Source of the DNA: Perkinsus olseni
Lineage: Eukaryota > Perkinsozoa > Perkinsida > Perkinsidae
Direction: 5' to 3'
Assembly (NCBI GenBank): GCA_013115135.1
Contig: JABANP010000546.1
Location: 1 to 33,575, forward strand
Length of the DNA stretch: 33,575 nt
The notes under the pieces are model-generated. The model ran no database searches. It was not told where the DNA came from and saw only the letters and a list, made by a program, of their open reading frames with translations. Made by a program: the position numbers and the translations under genes. Shown piece by piece: positions 16,456 to 24,514 of the stretch (position 1 is its first letter; every line of letters starts with the position of its first letter).

Positions 16456-18706
16456 TAGCAGGACTGCATTCAATGATATCAAAGCATGTAGACTTAATTG
16501 CGAGTAGTCTAGTGAGCTCTGGTTTGGGTAATCGTGAGCACATCTTCTGACCATGGCCAGACAAGACGGCCCTCAAACGGAATAACGTAATACTACTATC
16601 CCCGAGAATCACAGCTCTCTTAACTTTCGATTTTAATGATAGAATAATACCATGCAAATGCTCTATACCGAGACGCATCGCCTCCAACTCTCTCCTGGGA
16701 ATAGTGCCTCCCGGAGTTACACTGAACTTAGCAAGGAGACGAAAACCCGATTCAACACGAATATCAATGGCGATACACGCCTCGGAGGCATCAACAAAGA
16801 CGAACAATGTAGACACGTCGAGATAACGAGGGGGAAGATTGCGATTGGACTGCAGAAAGGAGTTACATGTAGCAATGGTACTTGAGATAATAGATGCCGT
16901 GTCCTCGTCCACAATGTCCGTACCATCTTCGAAGGTCTTCCGCCGTTCCTTCAACTGTTCATGAGCAAGCCGAGCTGCCCACCGGAGTTCCAAGGAAACC
17001 TCGGCAAAGAGACCCATCGGGTCGAAGAACTTACCAAACGCCGACCTCAGTCTGGACTCGGTCACCTCGGAGTTCTTCGCAACTTCAATTTGCTTCAGAC
17101 GAACGTCAACAACATCGTCTCGCTCGCCACAGAGCCAGTCGTAACCGAGCCAGCCTCCTATCTTCAGGCCTTCGTGCTGTGCGGCGTCCTTCGACAATTC
17201 CCGGCCTATGACCGCCTCATCGGTTCCGAGGTTGGTCATGCGCTTGTCCTCATGGACTCTGAAACCTCGCTCTTCCAAGGCTGGCACAACTTCTTCGCGA
17301 ATTCTCGACACCTGAGCGCACGTGTCCCCTCTAAGGAGAACATCATCAACATAGAACGAGACTGCTTCGCCACCCTCCACCGAGCCGATCTGGCCGAAGA
17401 CCTTACTCAGCACCGAAGAGAGAGCCCAAGGGGACCAATTGGTCCCGAAGGGGACGTGTACCCACCGGACGACCCGCGAGCCCACACACATGCCTAGCCA
17501 GCCCACGTCCGACCGGTCAATATGGACCGACCAGAAGGCCTTCTGAAGATCTTCACAGTCCACCCTAGGCGATGTCCTCCACTCAAGAATACGAGCCATC
17601 GAGTCCGTTTCGGCCCCATCGCTGTCGCCGGTCTTCCGAGTGTACAAGTTCAGCTCTCGGGCATCAATACAGATGCGACAACCAGTGGACTTTCGGTTAG
17701 CGAACACTGGGACGCCACCCATATAGTGCCGTGCCCATCGTCTCGGGTCCTCCCCCGGTGGGAGTTCCTCAACAGCCCCAGACTTCAAGAGCTCGTCCAC
17801 AGCAGCTTCATACGCTCGGAGTTCTTCCGGCCTTCTGGCAAGTCGTTGTGTAATCCTCAGATCCCGGGCTCGGATGGCATCATAATTCTGCTTCGGCCGA
17901 CGGTCGTCAATCCACGGAACCTTAACCACTCCTGGCCGAACCCTTCTCGTCGTCGGCAGCTCACTTCGTTCCGCGCTGTGGACGGCTACGTCGCCCGTCT
18001 CCGGCCCTCCCCCGTGAGGGGTTGCCTCGTCGCCACTGAACAGTAGGTAGTCACCGGTGTCGGACGTCCCTGGCATCACCCAGGCACAGCTTCCCAACAC
18101 CCACTTGGGTAATACCACTTCCCACCGTGACGAGTCCACGATGTAAGCCGTGACCACCCGCTGCTGATCTCCGAATCCGATCTTAAGGCCTTCAAGTGTC
18201 CCGTGGATCCCCATGACCCCGCCGTCAAGCAACTTCACGGACTTGCCGTTCTGACCCAATCGAAGGTCTTCTGACACCCTTGACAGCCGATTGTACAAGG
18301 AGACCGAGACGAAGACATCAGTAGCACCCGTGTCCAGGAGCGCGACACTGGTTACTTGATCTTGCAGCCGAACAGCCACTGTCGGGAGTCCGTTCGTCGT
18401 ATATTGAACGGGCAGCCTCGAGTGGAGTTCCTCGCCCGCCTCCACACTCTTGACGGATTCGACACCTGCTCTAGTTTCGATGCTCTCAACCTCGATATTA
18501 CTAGCAGGTCCGTCCTCTTGGAAGGCGCTCTTGAAGCTCTTAACCTGGTCGATCTCAATGGTGCTCTCGAAACTCTTAGCCTTGTCGATGTCAACGGTGC
18601 TCTCGAAGCTCTTAACCTTGTCGATGTCAATGGTGCTCTCGAAGCTCCTAACCTTGTCGATGTCAATGGCGGGGAACCTCCATTCATACATTGCTGTTTC
18701 ATACAT
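16448..18706 (-). CDS. BEL/Pao-like protease-RT-RNase H (copy 2)
   Basis: 752 aa. Residues 1-13 come from the 960-bp insertion; the true frame begins with four 12-residue repeats (about 14-61). Aspartic protease: LLDTGATDVF, Asp125. RT: CRICIDARELN (343-353), Asp386 in DCEDLQKAFW, HVPFGTNWSPW, YVDD at 452-455. RT-RNase H link: FFDPMGLFAEV (560-570), close to the FDPLGLL motif that marks BEL/Pao elements and the main reason for this family call. RNase H: Asp639 (FVDASEA), Glu673 (RRELEAM), Asp703 (LGDSS). All domains look intact. The ORF ends at the TAA created by the micro-insertion. The upstream RRM ORF was probably fused to it before the 960-bp insertion. Confidence 0.85.
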   Translation of the reverse strand: MYETAMYEWRFPAIDIDKVRSFESTIDIDKVKSFESTVDIDKAKSFESTIEIDQVKSFKSAFQEDGPASNIEVESIETRAGVESVKSVEAGEELHSRLPVQYTTNGLPTVAVRLQDQVTSVALLDTGATDVFVSVSLYNRLSRVSEDLRLGQNGKSVKLLDGGVMGIHGTLEGLKIGFGDQQRVVTAYIVDSSRWEVVLPKWVLGSCAWVMPGTSDTGDYLLFSGDEATPHGGGPETGDVAVHSAERSELPTTRRVRPGVVKVPWIDDRRPKQNYDAIRARDLRITQRLARRPEELRAYEAAVDELLKSGAVEELPPGEDPRRWARHYMGGVPVFANRKSTGCRICIDARELNLYTRKTGDSDGAETDSMARILEWRTSPRVDCEDLQKAFWSVHIDRSDVGWLGMCVGSRVVRWVHVPFGTNWSPWALSSVLSKVFGQIGSVEGGEAVSFYVDDVLLRGDTCAQVSRIREEVVPALEERGFRVHEDKRMTNLGTDEAVIGRELSKDAAQHEGLKIGGWLGYDWLCGERDDVVDVRLKQIEVAKNSEVTESRLRSAFGKFFDPMGLFAEVSLELRWAARLAHEQLKERRKTFEDGTDIVDEDTASIISSTIATCNSFLQSNRNLPPRYLDVSTLFVFVDASEACIAIDIRVESGFRLLAKFSVTPGGTIPRRELEAMRLGIEHLHGIILSLKSKVKRAVILGDSSITLFRLRAVLSGHGQKMCSRLPKPELTRLLAIKSTCFDIIECSPAID
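18525..18669 (-). repeat. 36-bp coding tandem repeat, about four units
   Basis: Same unit as 3344-3423, here about four copies, the outer ones diverged. Encodes IDIDKVKSFEST-type 12-residue repeats between the RRM ORF and protease. Two more units lie at 19630-19701, beyond the inserted 960-bp element. Confidence 0.85.
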
Positions 18707-19629
18707 TGCAGGTTTCGTCCACGATTGTTTCGTCCATGGTAGGGTTCATCCTGCTTGTTTCGTCCATGTTACTTCCGTACATCCTCATTCATACACACCT
18801 CTTTCGTCCACGGGTCTTAAGTACATGATTCTTTCGTCCACGCCGTTTCGTCCAATCATGCTCTAACTCCGCTTCTTTCTTCCAGGGCTTTTCGTACAAG
18901 CCTTTCGTACACGTGAGTTTCATCCACGCTACTTTGAGACATATGTGGCGCCGCGGCGTCACATATGTCTAAAATAACGCCGGCAACTGCGCCGCCGGCT
19001 TCACCATCACTATCTTCCCTTACCCCGATTCGAACCTGGGACCATCGTCATGCAAGTCGGGAGCTCTACCAATTCCGCTACTACCATCACCTACTGCGAC
19101 CTAATAATCTCACCGCCGCCTCTACTGGTGAGTCACCAGTGGTGACGATGTAGCACTCCCCCACATCAGGTTGTCTCTGTGATGATTCCAGTGCCTAGAG
19201 GCTCCAAACATGAATGGAGCCAAGTTGAATAGGTTGGGTATCGCATGGGCGGTACTTTGTCAGAATTCACAAGGAGTCTTACAGGTGAGTAGGTTAGCAG
19301 CTCAAGCTGATATTCCAGAGGCCGTGGGTTCATTTCCTTCGATAAACATTTGCGTGTCGTCAGTTTCATATGTACGAACCACTATTGGACGAATGAATTT
19401 TTTTCGAAAAGATCGTGGCCGAATAGATCACAACGAGCATATCTTTGGATCAACCGCCCATGGACGAAATAATCGTGTACGAAACCGGTTATGGATGAAA
19501 AAATCGTGACCGAAACATACACTTTTTCGATGTACGAAAAGATAATGAATGAACCGAAATTTGTACGAAACAATCTTGGATCGAAGCTGCAGTGGACCAA
19601 TCGATCATGGACGAATCGCGGTACACCCG
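18670..19629. mobile_element. Iterated-end element, copy 2, 960 bp
   Basis: Splits the 36-bp coding repeat, so the two flanking parts of one reading frame can be recognised. Left arm (about 18710-18935): degenerate TTTCGTCCAYG repeats. Right arm (about 19370-19620): the complementary TGGACGAAA repeats. Centre: 34-nt palindrome (18936-18969), tRNA-like segment (19016-19087) and a GGCTCCA/TGGAGCC hairpin near 19200. The flanking TCAATGG (18663-18669, 19630-19636) may be a target duplication. This copy is the empty site for the 2,680-bp retroelement of copy 1. No protein-coding gene seen. Confidence 0.7.
19016..19087 (-). other. tRNA-like segment, copy 2
   Basis: Same as 3771-3842. A- and B-box-like motifs without a foldable cloverleaf. 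Confidence 0.4.
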
Positions 19630-20288
19630 TCAATGGTGCTCTCGAAGCTCTTAACCTTGTCGATGTCAATGGTGCTCTCGAAGCTCTTAACCTTGTCGAT
19701 ATTCTCACAGTCTCGACATTGCTCTCTCGAGCGTAAAGCAACCCGTCCTTGATGTTGTTGACTCGATAGTCTCTCCCCTACTGGGGTACCAGCCCAAAGG
19801 CTCTCATCAAAGACGCCGTTCTCAACACTCAGAGCATGACATTCTGCCGAGCTGCAGCTGTCCTCCGACGAGGACTCTCCTTCTTGACGATCTTCCTTCT
19901 GCACTTCACTCACGTTCGCTTGGGAGTAGGTTGGGGCGCCAAAGGATTTCTGAGCGAACTTGTCGTGCTTCGCCAGCAACACTCTGCCGCCGATCTGCTT
20001 GCCGCTCAGCAAGTGTATCGCCCTCTCAGCCTCGGCGTCAGTTTTCACCTTCACGATGGCGGTGCCCTTACGGGGCAGCATAGTAACATACACAGACAAG
20101 TCGCCGTTGGAGAGCTCGTTGACCTGCCCCTTCATTTCTCGAAAGGACCAATGAAAGGGTAGACCGCTGACGTACACCTGGGTCTTCATTCGGCCGTCGA
20201 CCTCCGCATTGTGCAACTCAACCGTGTGAGCTGCTCCTTGCGCCTGGACTTTCTTGGGTGCGGCATGGTCCTTAGAAGGTAACTTCAA
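19605..20288 (-). CDS. RRM-domain protein of the retroelement (Gag-Pol linker)
   Basis: 227 aa from a TTG; the first ATG (MKTQVYVSG) is at residue 34. Residues about 36-108 form an RNA recognition motif: RNP2-like VYVSGLP, RNP1-like KGTAIVKV, and the closing GGRVLLAKH strand. An acidic Ser/Glu-rich linker follows (EVQKEDRQEGESSSEDS), then two 12-residue repeats, after which the 960-bp element cuts the frame. Gag lies upstream in the same frame, separated by about 30 nt with TGA and TAA stops. Gag here has no CCHC knuckle, so the RRM may serve as the RNA-binding part. An RRM in this position is unusual for a BEL/Pao-like element. Confidence 0.75.
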   Translation of the reverse strand: MKLPSKDHAAPKKVQAQGAAHTVELHNAEVDGRMKTQVYVSGLPFHWSFREMKGQVNELSNGDLSVYVTMLPRKGTAIVKVKTDAEAERAIHLLSGKQIGGRVLLAKHDKFAQKSFGAPTYSQANVSEVQKEDRQEGESSSEDSCSSAECHALSVENGVFDESLWAGTPVGERLSSQQHQGRVALRSREQCRDCENIDKVKSFESTIDIDKVKSFESTIDGCTAIRP

Positions 20289-20318
20289 ACTTTAAATTCC
20301 TTTAAGGAGCCGTCGATC

Positions 20319-21266
20319 TCAATCCCAGGCTATCGGCACGGTGCCGACGGCACCATACCTCAAGGTGAGCTGGGCCCAAGACTTGCACTCCCGGAGCATA
20401 TCACGGTATGTTGTTACCGATGGCCTTGGCAGCCTGTCCAGGTGTAGCTGCCCCTCCCTGGGCATTCCCATATAAAGGCGCGCCCTTGCCTCCAGATCGG
20501 AGACCGGTGTGCCCCTCACCTCCGATAACTGATCTCGAAGGCCTTCAAGCTTGGACACGAACGTCTCCAACCCCTTCGCTCCCTGGGGTCCACACCCCAA
20601 GGCCTCCCAACGCTTCACCAGGGACATCTCATCAGTGCCGTCGGAGTAGCCCTCGAGAACCTTCCACATGGTCTCTACCCTAGCCTTGAAGGTTGCGTCA
20701 CTCTTTCTCACACAGGTGTCGTTGATTAACTGCCGGAGGGATTCACTGACGTTGTGGTTCACGTAGAAATACTCGAAGGCCCACTCGTCTTCTTCTGACG
20801 GCCCTTGACGACAACTCAGCTGGATCTCCGGTAAGCTCTTCACCTGCCGTTTAAAGCAGATGTAGCCCCTCTCATCTGCGACCCCTATGAAGGGTCCGCC
20901 AGAGACCCCTTTGGTGTTGCGTGCCCGCTTCGACACCTTGGAGATATCGACAAGTCGACGACCCCGACCATTCTCCTTGGGAGCTTGTGGGACCCCGACG
21001 AAATCCAGCAAGGACGGTCGTTGGCTCCCAGCACTCGGATTCTCACTGGCACCGGTCTCGATGGTGTCCTCTCCCTGAAGGTCAGTCGTCGATCTTCCGA
21101 CCGAAGGAGCGGAATTTATCTTCGAGCTCAACTCGTTGAACAAACCGGCCAAGTGTTCAAGTTGCTCTCTTAGTTCCCAAGCCCATGCAGGCGGTGACCC
21201 CGATTCACCAGTCGGGCCATTCGCCGCCGCAGTGCTTCCAAATAACAACGGATCATTGGCATCCAT
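20319..21266 (-). CDS. Gag-like protein of the BEL/Pao-like element
   Basis: 315 aa, ATG at 21264-21266. A short amphipathic helix (WELREQLEHLAGLFNELSSKI, about 30-50) and a low-complexity acidic part are followed by a mostly helical region (about 165-300). That region resembles retrotransposon capsid in composition and position (spaced Trp/Leu, SLVKRWEALG, DLEARARLYMGMP) but has no motif I can name. The Gag call rests mainly on its place ahead of protease and RT on the same strand. It has no zinc knuckle. Copy 1 has lost it and copy 3 ends before it. Confidence 0.6.
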   Translation of the reverse strand: MDANDPLLFGSTAAANGPTGESGSPPAWAWELREQLEHLAGLFNELSSKINSAPSVGRSTTDLQGEDTIETGASENPSAGSQRPSLLDFVGVPQAPKENGRGRRLVDISKVSKRARNTKGVSGGPFIGVADERGYICFKRQVKSLPEIQLSCRQGPSEEDEWAFEYFYVNHNVSESLRQLINDTCVRKSDATFKARVETMWKVLEGYSDGTDEMSLVKRWEALGCGPQGAKGLETFVSKLEGLRDQLSEVRGTPVSDLEARARLYMGMPREGQLHLDRLPRPSVTTYRDMLRECKSWAQLTLRYGAVGTVPIAWD

Positions 21267-21661
21267 GACGTTGATAGTCAGTCTTTCTCGGATGATTGTA
21301 CCAAAATCGATATCTCTCTGCTATAACTAGATAAGCCAACTCGACTCCAGCTCCTTTGTATACCAGCTAACTTAGTAATACGATATGTGGCACTAGCCGG
21401 TTAGTAGGGTGTTTGGTTACTGTCGATCGATACCAATAACAGAAGATGGAGATGAATAAGACAGTACAGCCAAAGGTCGATAGAAATCGATCCTCAAACC
21501 GAACCGAAACTTGAACTGAAATGAATCAGATAACATCAGATCCCTATAATACATATATCTTCGATCGATCAAACTTATAGCGAATACACTTCAGCGGTAG
21601 AGTGGGACTTCAGTCTTCCTGCAACTTGCGTAAAGCCTTGCACGCAGACCCTCGTCCAGAA
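21267..21661 (-). other. Retroelement leader region
   Basis: 395 bp between the Gag start and the right inverted repeat; no ORF. It includes several GATCGAT-containing words (ATCGATCGA, TCGATCGATC) on both strands. No direct-repeat counterpart is visible downstream of the integrase, hence no LTR. Confidence 0.5.
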
Positions 21662-21931
21662 CAGTGCCGCGAAATTGAAGGTTCCAAGGACGGCTCACGA
21701 ATATTGAATGTTCGAATGTGAAGTTGAAGTTCCTTATTGCGAAGTTGAAAGTTCCATCGTGTCGAAATTGAACTTACGAAGAGCCAACGTGCGGGTTCGA
21801 ACGTCCCAACTGGAAATTGAATGTTCCACGTGCGGAATAGATATTCCCGTTTCAGATTCGTACATCCAACTTCGCTCGCCTCGGCGAACTTGATGGTTCC
21901 ACTGTCGAACTAGATGTTGAAAAGGTGTAGT
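21662..21931 (-). repeat. 270-bp terminal inverted repeat, right
   Basis: Complement of 14862-15131 with scattered mismatches. Ends GGTGTAGT directly at the C-terminal gene half. Confidence 0.85.
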
Positions 21932-22462
21932 CGGTACCTTGCCAGATTTTACCCCGACATAACCTTCAAGGTGGATGTCAGGTTGGACTAATCTCTAGCC
22001 GACAAGGAGGTGGTTGACGAGGTTATGCGCAAAGCTGATCATGTATCTGTCACCACCTTCGCCAGCCTTCGGTCTGACCTCGTTGACACGTACAGAACAT
22101 TTTTCACAAGAACTTGCTCTCATTGTGATGACGAAAAGTTCAGGGATTACAAGGCTAAGGTCACCTTTGTCGCAACCGGGGACTGTAATGCTCCTTGTGG
22201 TACCACCATGTGCGATTACTACGCCTTTGTACCTAGCAACAGCCAGTATGTCCTTGATGAGCTACAAGGTTCTATAGCTATTGCACGCGCTACGGTGATA
22301 GCCCAAGACAGATTCGACTATTTCTTGGAACCTGAAGGAACTCTTTTCGGCCTGGACGACTTCGAGGAGTCGAGATGTATCTACGGTGATGATGTTCTAG
22401 CCGCCATTGGAGCTCCCTTGTGTGGCGCTACTGCCATCAAACACTCCCAGGCCTGCAGTTAG
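21932..22462 (+). pseudogene. C-terminal half of a secreted-protein gene, copy B
   Basis: In phase with the N-terminal half across the insertion. Reads RYLARFYPDITFKVDVRLD, then TAA near 21989 where copy A has TAT. It then stays open through VSVTTFASL, CSHCDDEKF, KVTFVATGDCNAPCGTTMC to ...LCGATAIKHSQACS. No frameshift is needed after the stop. Residues corresponding to 22229-22310 differ strongly from copy A, whereas flanking non-coding DNA is nearly identical, suggesting gene conversion from another family member. Confidence 0.65.
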
Positions 22463-22564
22463 GAGTCATGCTCTTCCGCTGAGGTTTGGGGAGAGATTTT
22501 GTAGGTAGGACTTCGTTATCAACTCGATAATATCGAGCATTCATCCGTCCAATGATCCTGCCAT

Positions 22565-22578
22565 CGCGGCAGTGCCAT
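22565..22578 (+). repeat. 14-nt palindromic micro-insertion at a re-used site
   Basis: Target CTGCCAT, loop C, GCGGCAG (5 of 7), T, duplicate GCCAT. Unit A has an unrelated 18-nt palindromic insertion at this site. Confidence 0.6.
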
Positions 22579-23894
22579 GGTCAGCACCGTATGGAGGGGT
22601 TTGAAAGGATATCATCTCCCGGGATCCATCTTACCGGCGAGGACCATGAGTATCCCACTGTTTTATTGAACCGTTTTTCTCAGAAATTCTGAATCAGAAT
22701 ACTGATAAGCTTCAGGCTTCTATCAACTTCTCTGTTGGGTTACCGAAAAGTGTGTCTATCCGGTGGACTTCATCTGACAAGCCCTCAGATGAATATCAAA
22801 CGTAGCATGTCAACCGTGACTTCTTGCCGACTGCCTCGTTGGCTGAGCTTGCTGGGAGCGAAATAACTGTCAAGCGTGAATGATTAAAGTAGTAGGGAAT
22901 GCCCCATTCAACTTAATCGAGGTAGAATATCCTAACAGCTCAAGCTTAGCCATAGGCAGCCTAGGATAGGCTTCCTCCGCCCAAGAGACACGCATTGTGT
23001 GCTACCGTGCTAATGGGACAGCGACAACGATGCACCAGCATCTTCCAGCGCCGAATAAATGAACGATATTCATGTGATATATCCCTATGTTGGGTGCTTC
23101 CCAGGCCCCTTTGCTTACATACCTTCTTCGACTGCCCACTTATGTCGTAGCTCTAGGCACATCATAATTACTGAAGCCGGTAAGATGAGTTAGTGAACAC
23201 TGAGTTAGGATCCCTAACTCATGACGAATGTGGCCATATCGTACAGTGCGCGGCGAGGATACTACCCTAATGATGAGGGCCTAATCGCTCGGCTTCAATC
23301 GAACCCTTCCCGACGAATCAATCAACTTCGTACGACTACAAACCTTCCGCCAGAGATCGAATAGAAAGAGGTTCAACCCCTGCCAGGGGTCCCCTGGGGT
23401 TGCCTCGAACGGGAGAACGAAGGATGCTTATGAGTTGAGAGGACTCGACTCGATTCGGGGCTCCAGACGGTAGCACTGGCGCTGTCGTCTGGATTCTCCT
23501 CCTGTATTGAATTATGTGGAGTAATGGTTGTTAAGCACTCAGCTGAGTTGGGTAAACTCATGTTTTACACGATCAAACCTGAGGTCTTCACGGTGTCGTA
23601 GTGACTCGACAACGAGAACGAGGACTTCTCACTTACGATGGCGTCACACCATTTGTGTGTACGTGCATCTTGGTAATACCAATTCGGTACGCGCCAGGCG
23701 CGTTGCGCCTTTGACACTGCCCCTCGGGCTTATCCCAGCTTATCAGGACCAACTTGCCTACACGCTAGACCTCGTCAGTCACATATGTTGCATCCAAGGA
23801 GAATAGGAATCCACCAACACTCCCCACAACACTGAAGTAGCCTACTCGTGTACGGTACATGTGAGCCCTTGGAGCAGACCGTCAGGGACAACGT

Positions 23895-23933
23895 CCAAGG
23901 AGACAGTCCAAGGAGACAGTCCAAGGAGACAGT
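23895..23933 (+). repeat. 13-bp minisatellite, three units
   Basis: Same unit as 9484-9574 but three copies instead of seven; the 52-bp difference is exactly four units. Confidence 0.9.
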
Positions 23934-24489
23934 CCATGGCGCCAGCGGCCAGAAGAACCAAGTCAATGCCAGACCAATCCAAGTACCAACTTGGAACTTA
24001 GCGAGCTTAGTAACACAACCACGCCCATGCCTTCATCTTCGCCCCATGGAAGTGTCTGAGAAACTCTTTGGAAAGAACAAGACACCTAGGTTCAGGATTG
24101 CAAGTCGTCCAATGCTCCAGCAGACAGGAGTTCAGAACCTCAAGTAGTGCATAAATCAGTCGCTGGCTGGGAATTGACTGGCAATACTGAGAGGCTTGAA
24201 AATAGAAAGCCTTGCCAATCCAGAAGGGGGCCAGTCAAAGGCACCGATCCGTGCTGGGGAGCTGGAGACTTGAATTTGGTTGGGAGACACTGAGTGACAG
24301 CAGGTACGCCGCGTACCGTACGCGGAAACATTCTCGTACTCCTTTCAATCGATATGATGAGTTCAGCTATTTTACGGATTGGTGACGAAACGAGGTCTTC
24401 GACGGGCTCGCTCAGTCTCATTGATGAAATAGGATACATAGTAGTCCCAGGGAGTATCTCCCTTCTCGACCAGGAGCTCTCGTCTGCAG

Positions 24490-24512
24490 TTTTTTTTCGA
24501 AGTATCACCTAG
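24490..24512 (+). promoter_or_regulatory. Poly-T tract and AG before the orphan-gene start
   Basis: Same as 10131-10153: eight T, then CACCTAG two bases before ATG. Possible splice-leader acceptor if the organism is a perkinsozoan. Confidence 0.35.
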
Positions 24513-24514
24513 CC

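Larger units (their letters stand above)
14862..21931 (-). mobile_element. 7,070-bp inverted-repeat-bounded element carrying a BEL/Pao-like retroelement
   Basis: Ends are 270-bp inverted repeats (14862-15131 and 21662-21931) beginning ACTACACCTT. The element interrupts one gene exactly between its two halves, with no evident target duplication. Inside, on the minus strand: leader, Gag (21266-20319), RRM ORF (20288-19605), 36-bp coding repeats interrupted by the 960-bp element, protease-RT-RNase H (18706-16448), truncated integrase (16436-15444). I see no LTR-like direct repeat between 21267-21661 and 15132-15443. Either a truncated retroelement sits inside a foldback-type transposon, or this is a retroelement with inverted rather than direct termini. 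Confidence 0.75.
22463..24514. other. No gene recognised
   Basis: Partner of 7949-10155, lacking 99 bp equivalent to 8385-8483 and four minisatellite units. Holds the site-shared micro-insertion 22565-22578 and the two adjacent ones at 23676-23709. Confidence 0.6.

Noticed and set aside
14862..21931. The 7-kb insertion as a spliceosomal intron
   Set aside because: The boundaries are not GT...AG at the phase-compatible junction and the content is a mobile element; only RNA evidence could revive this.
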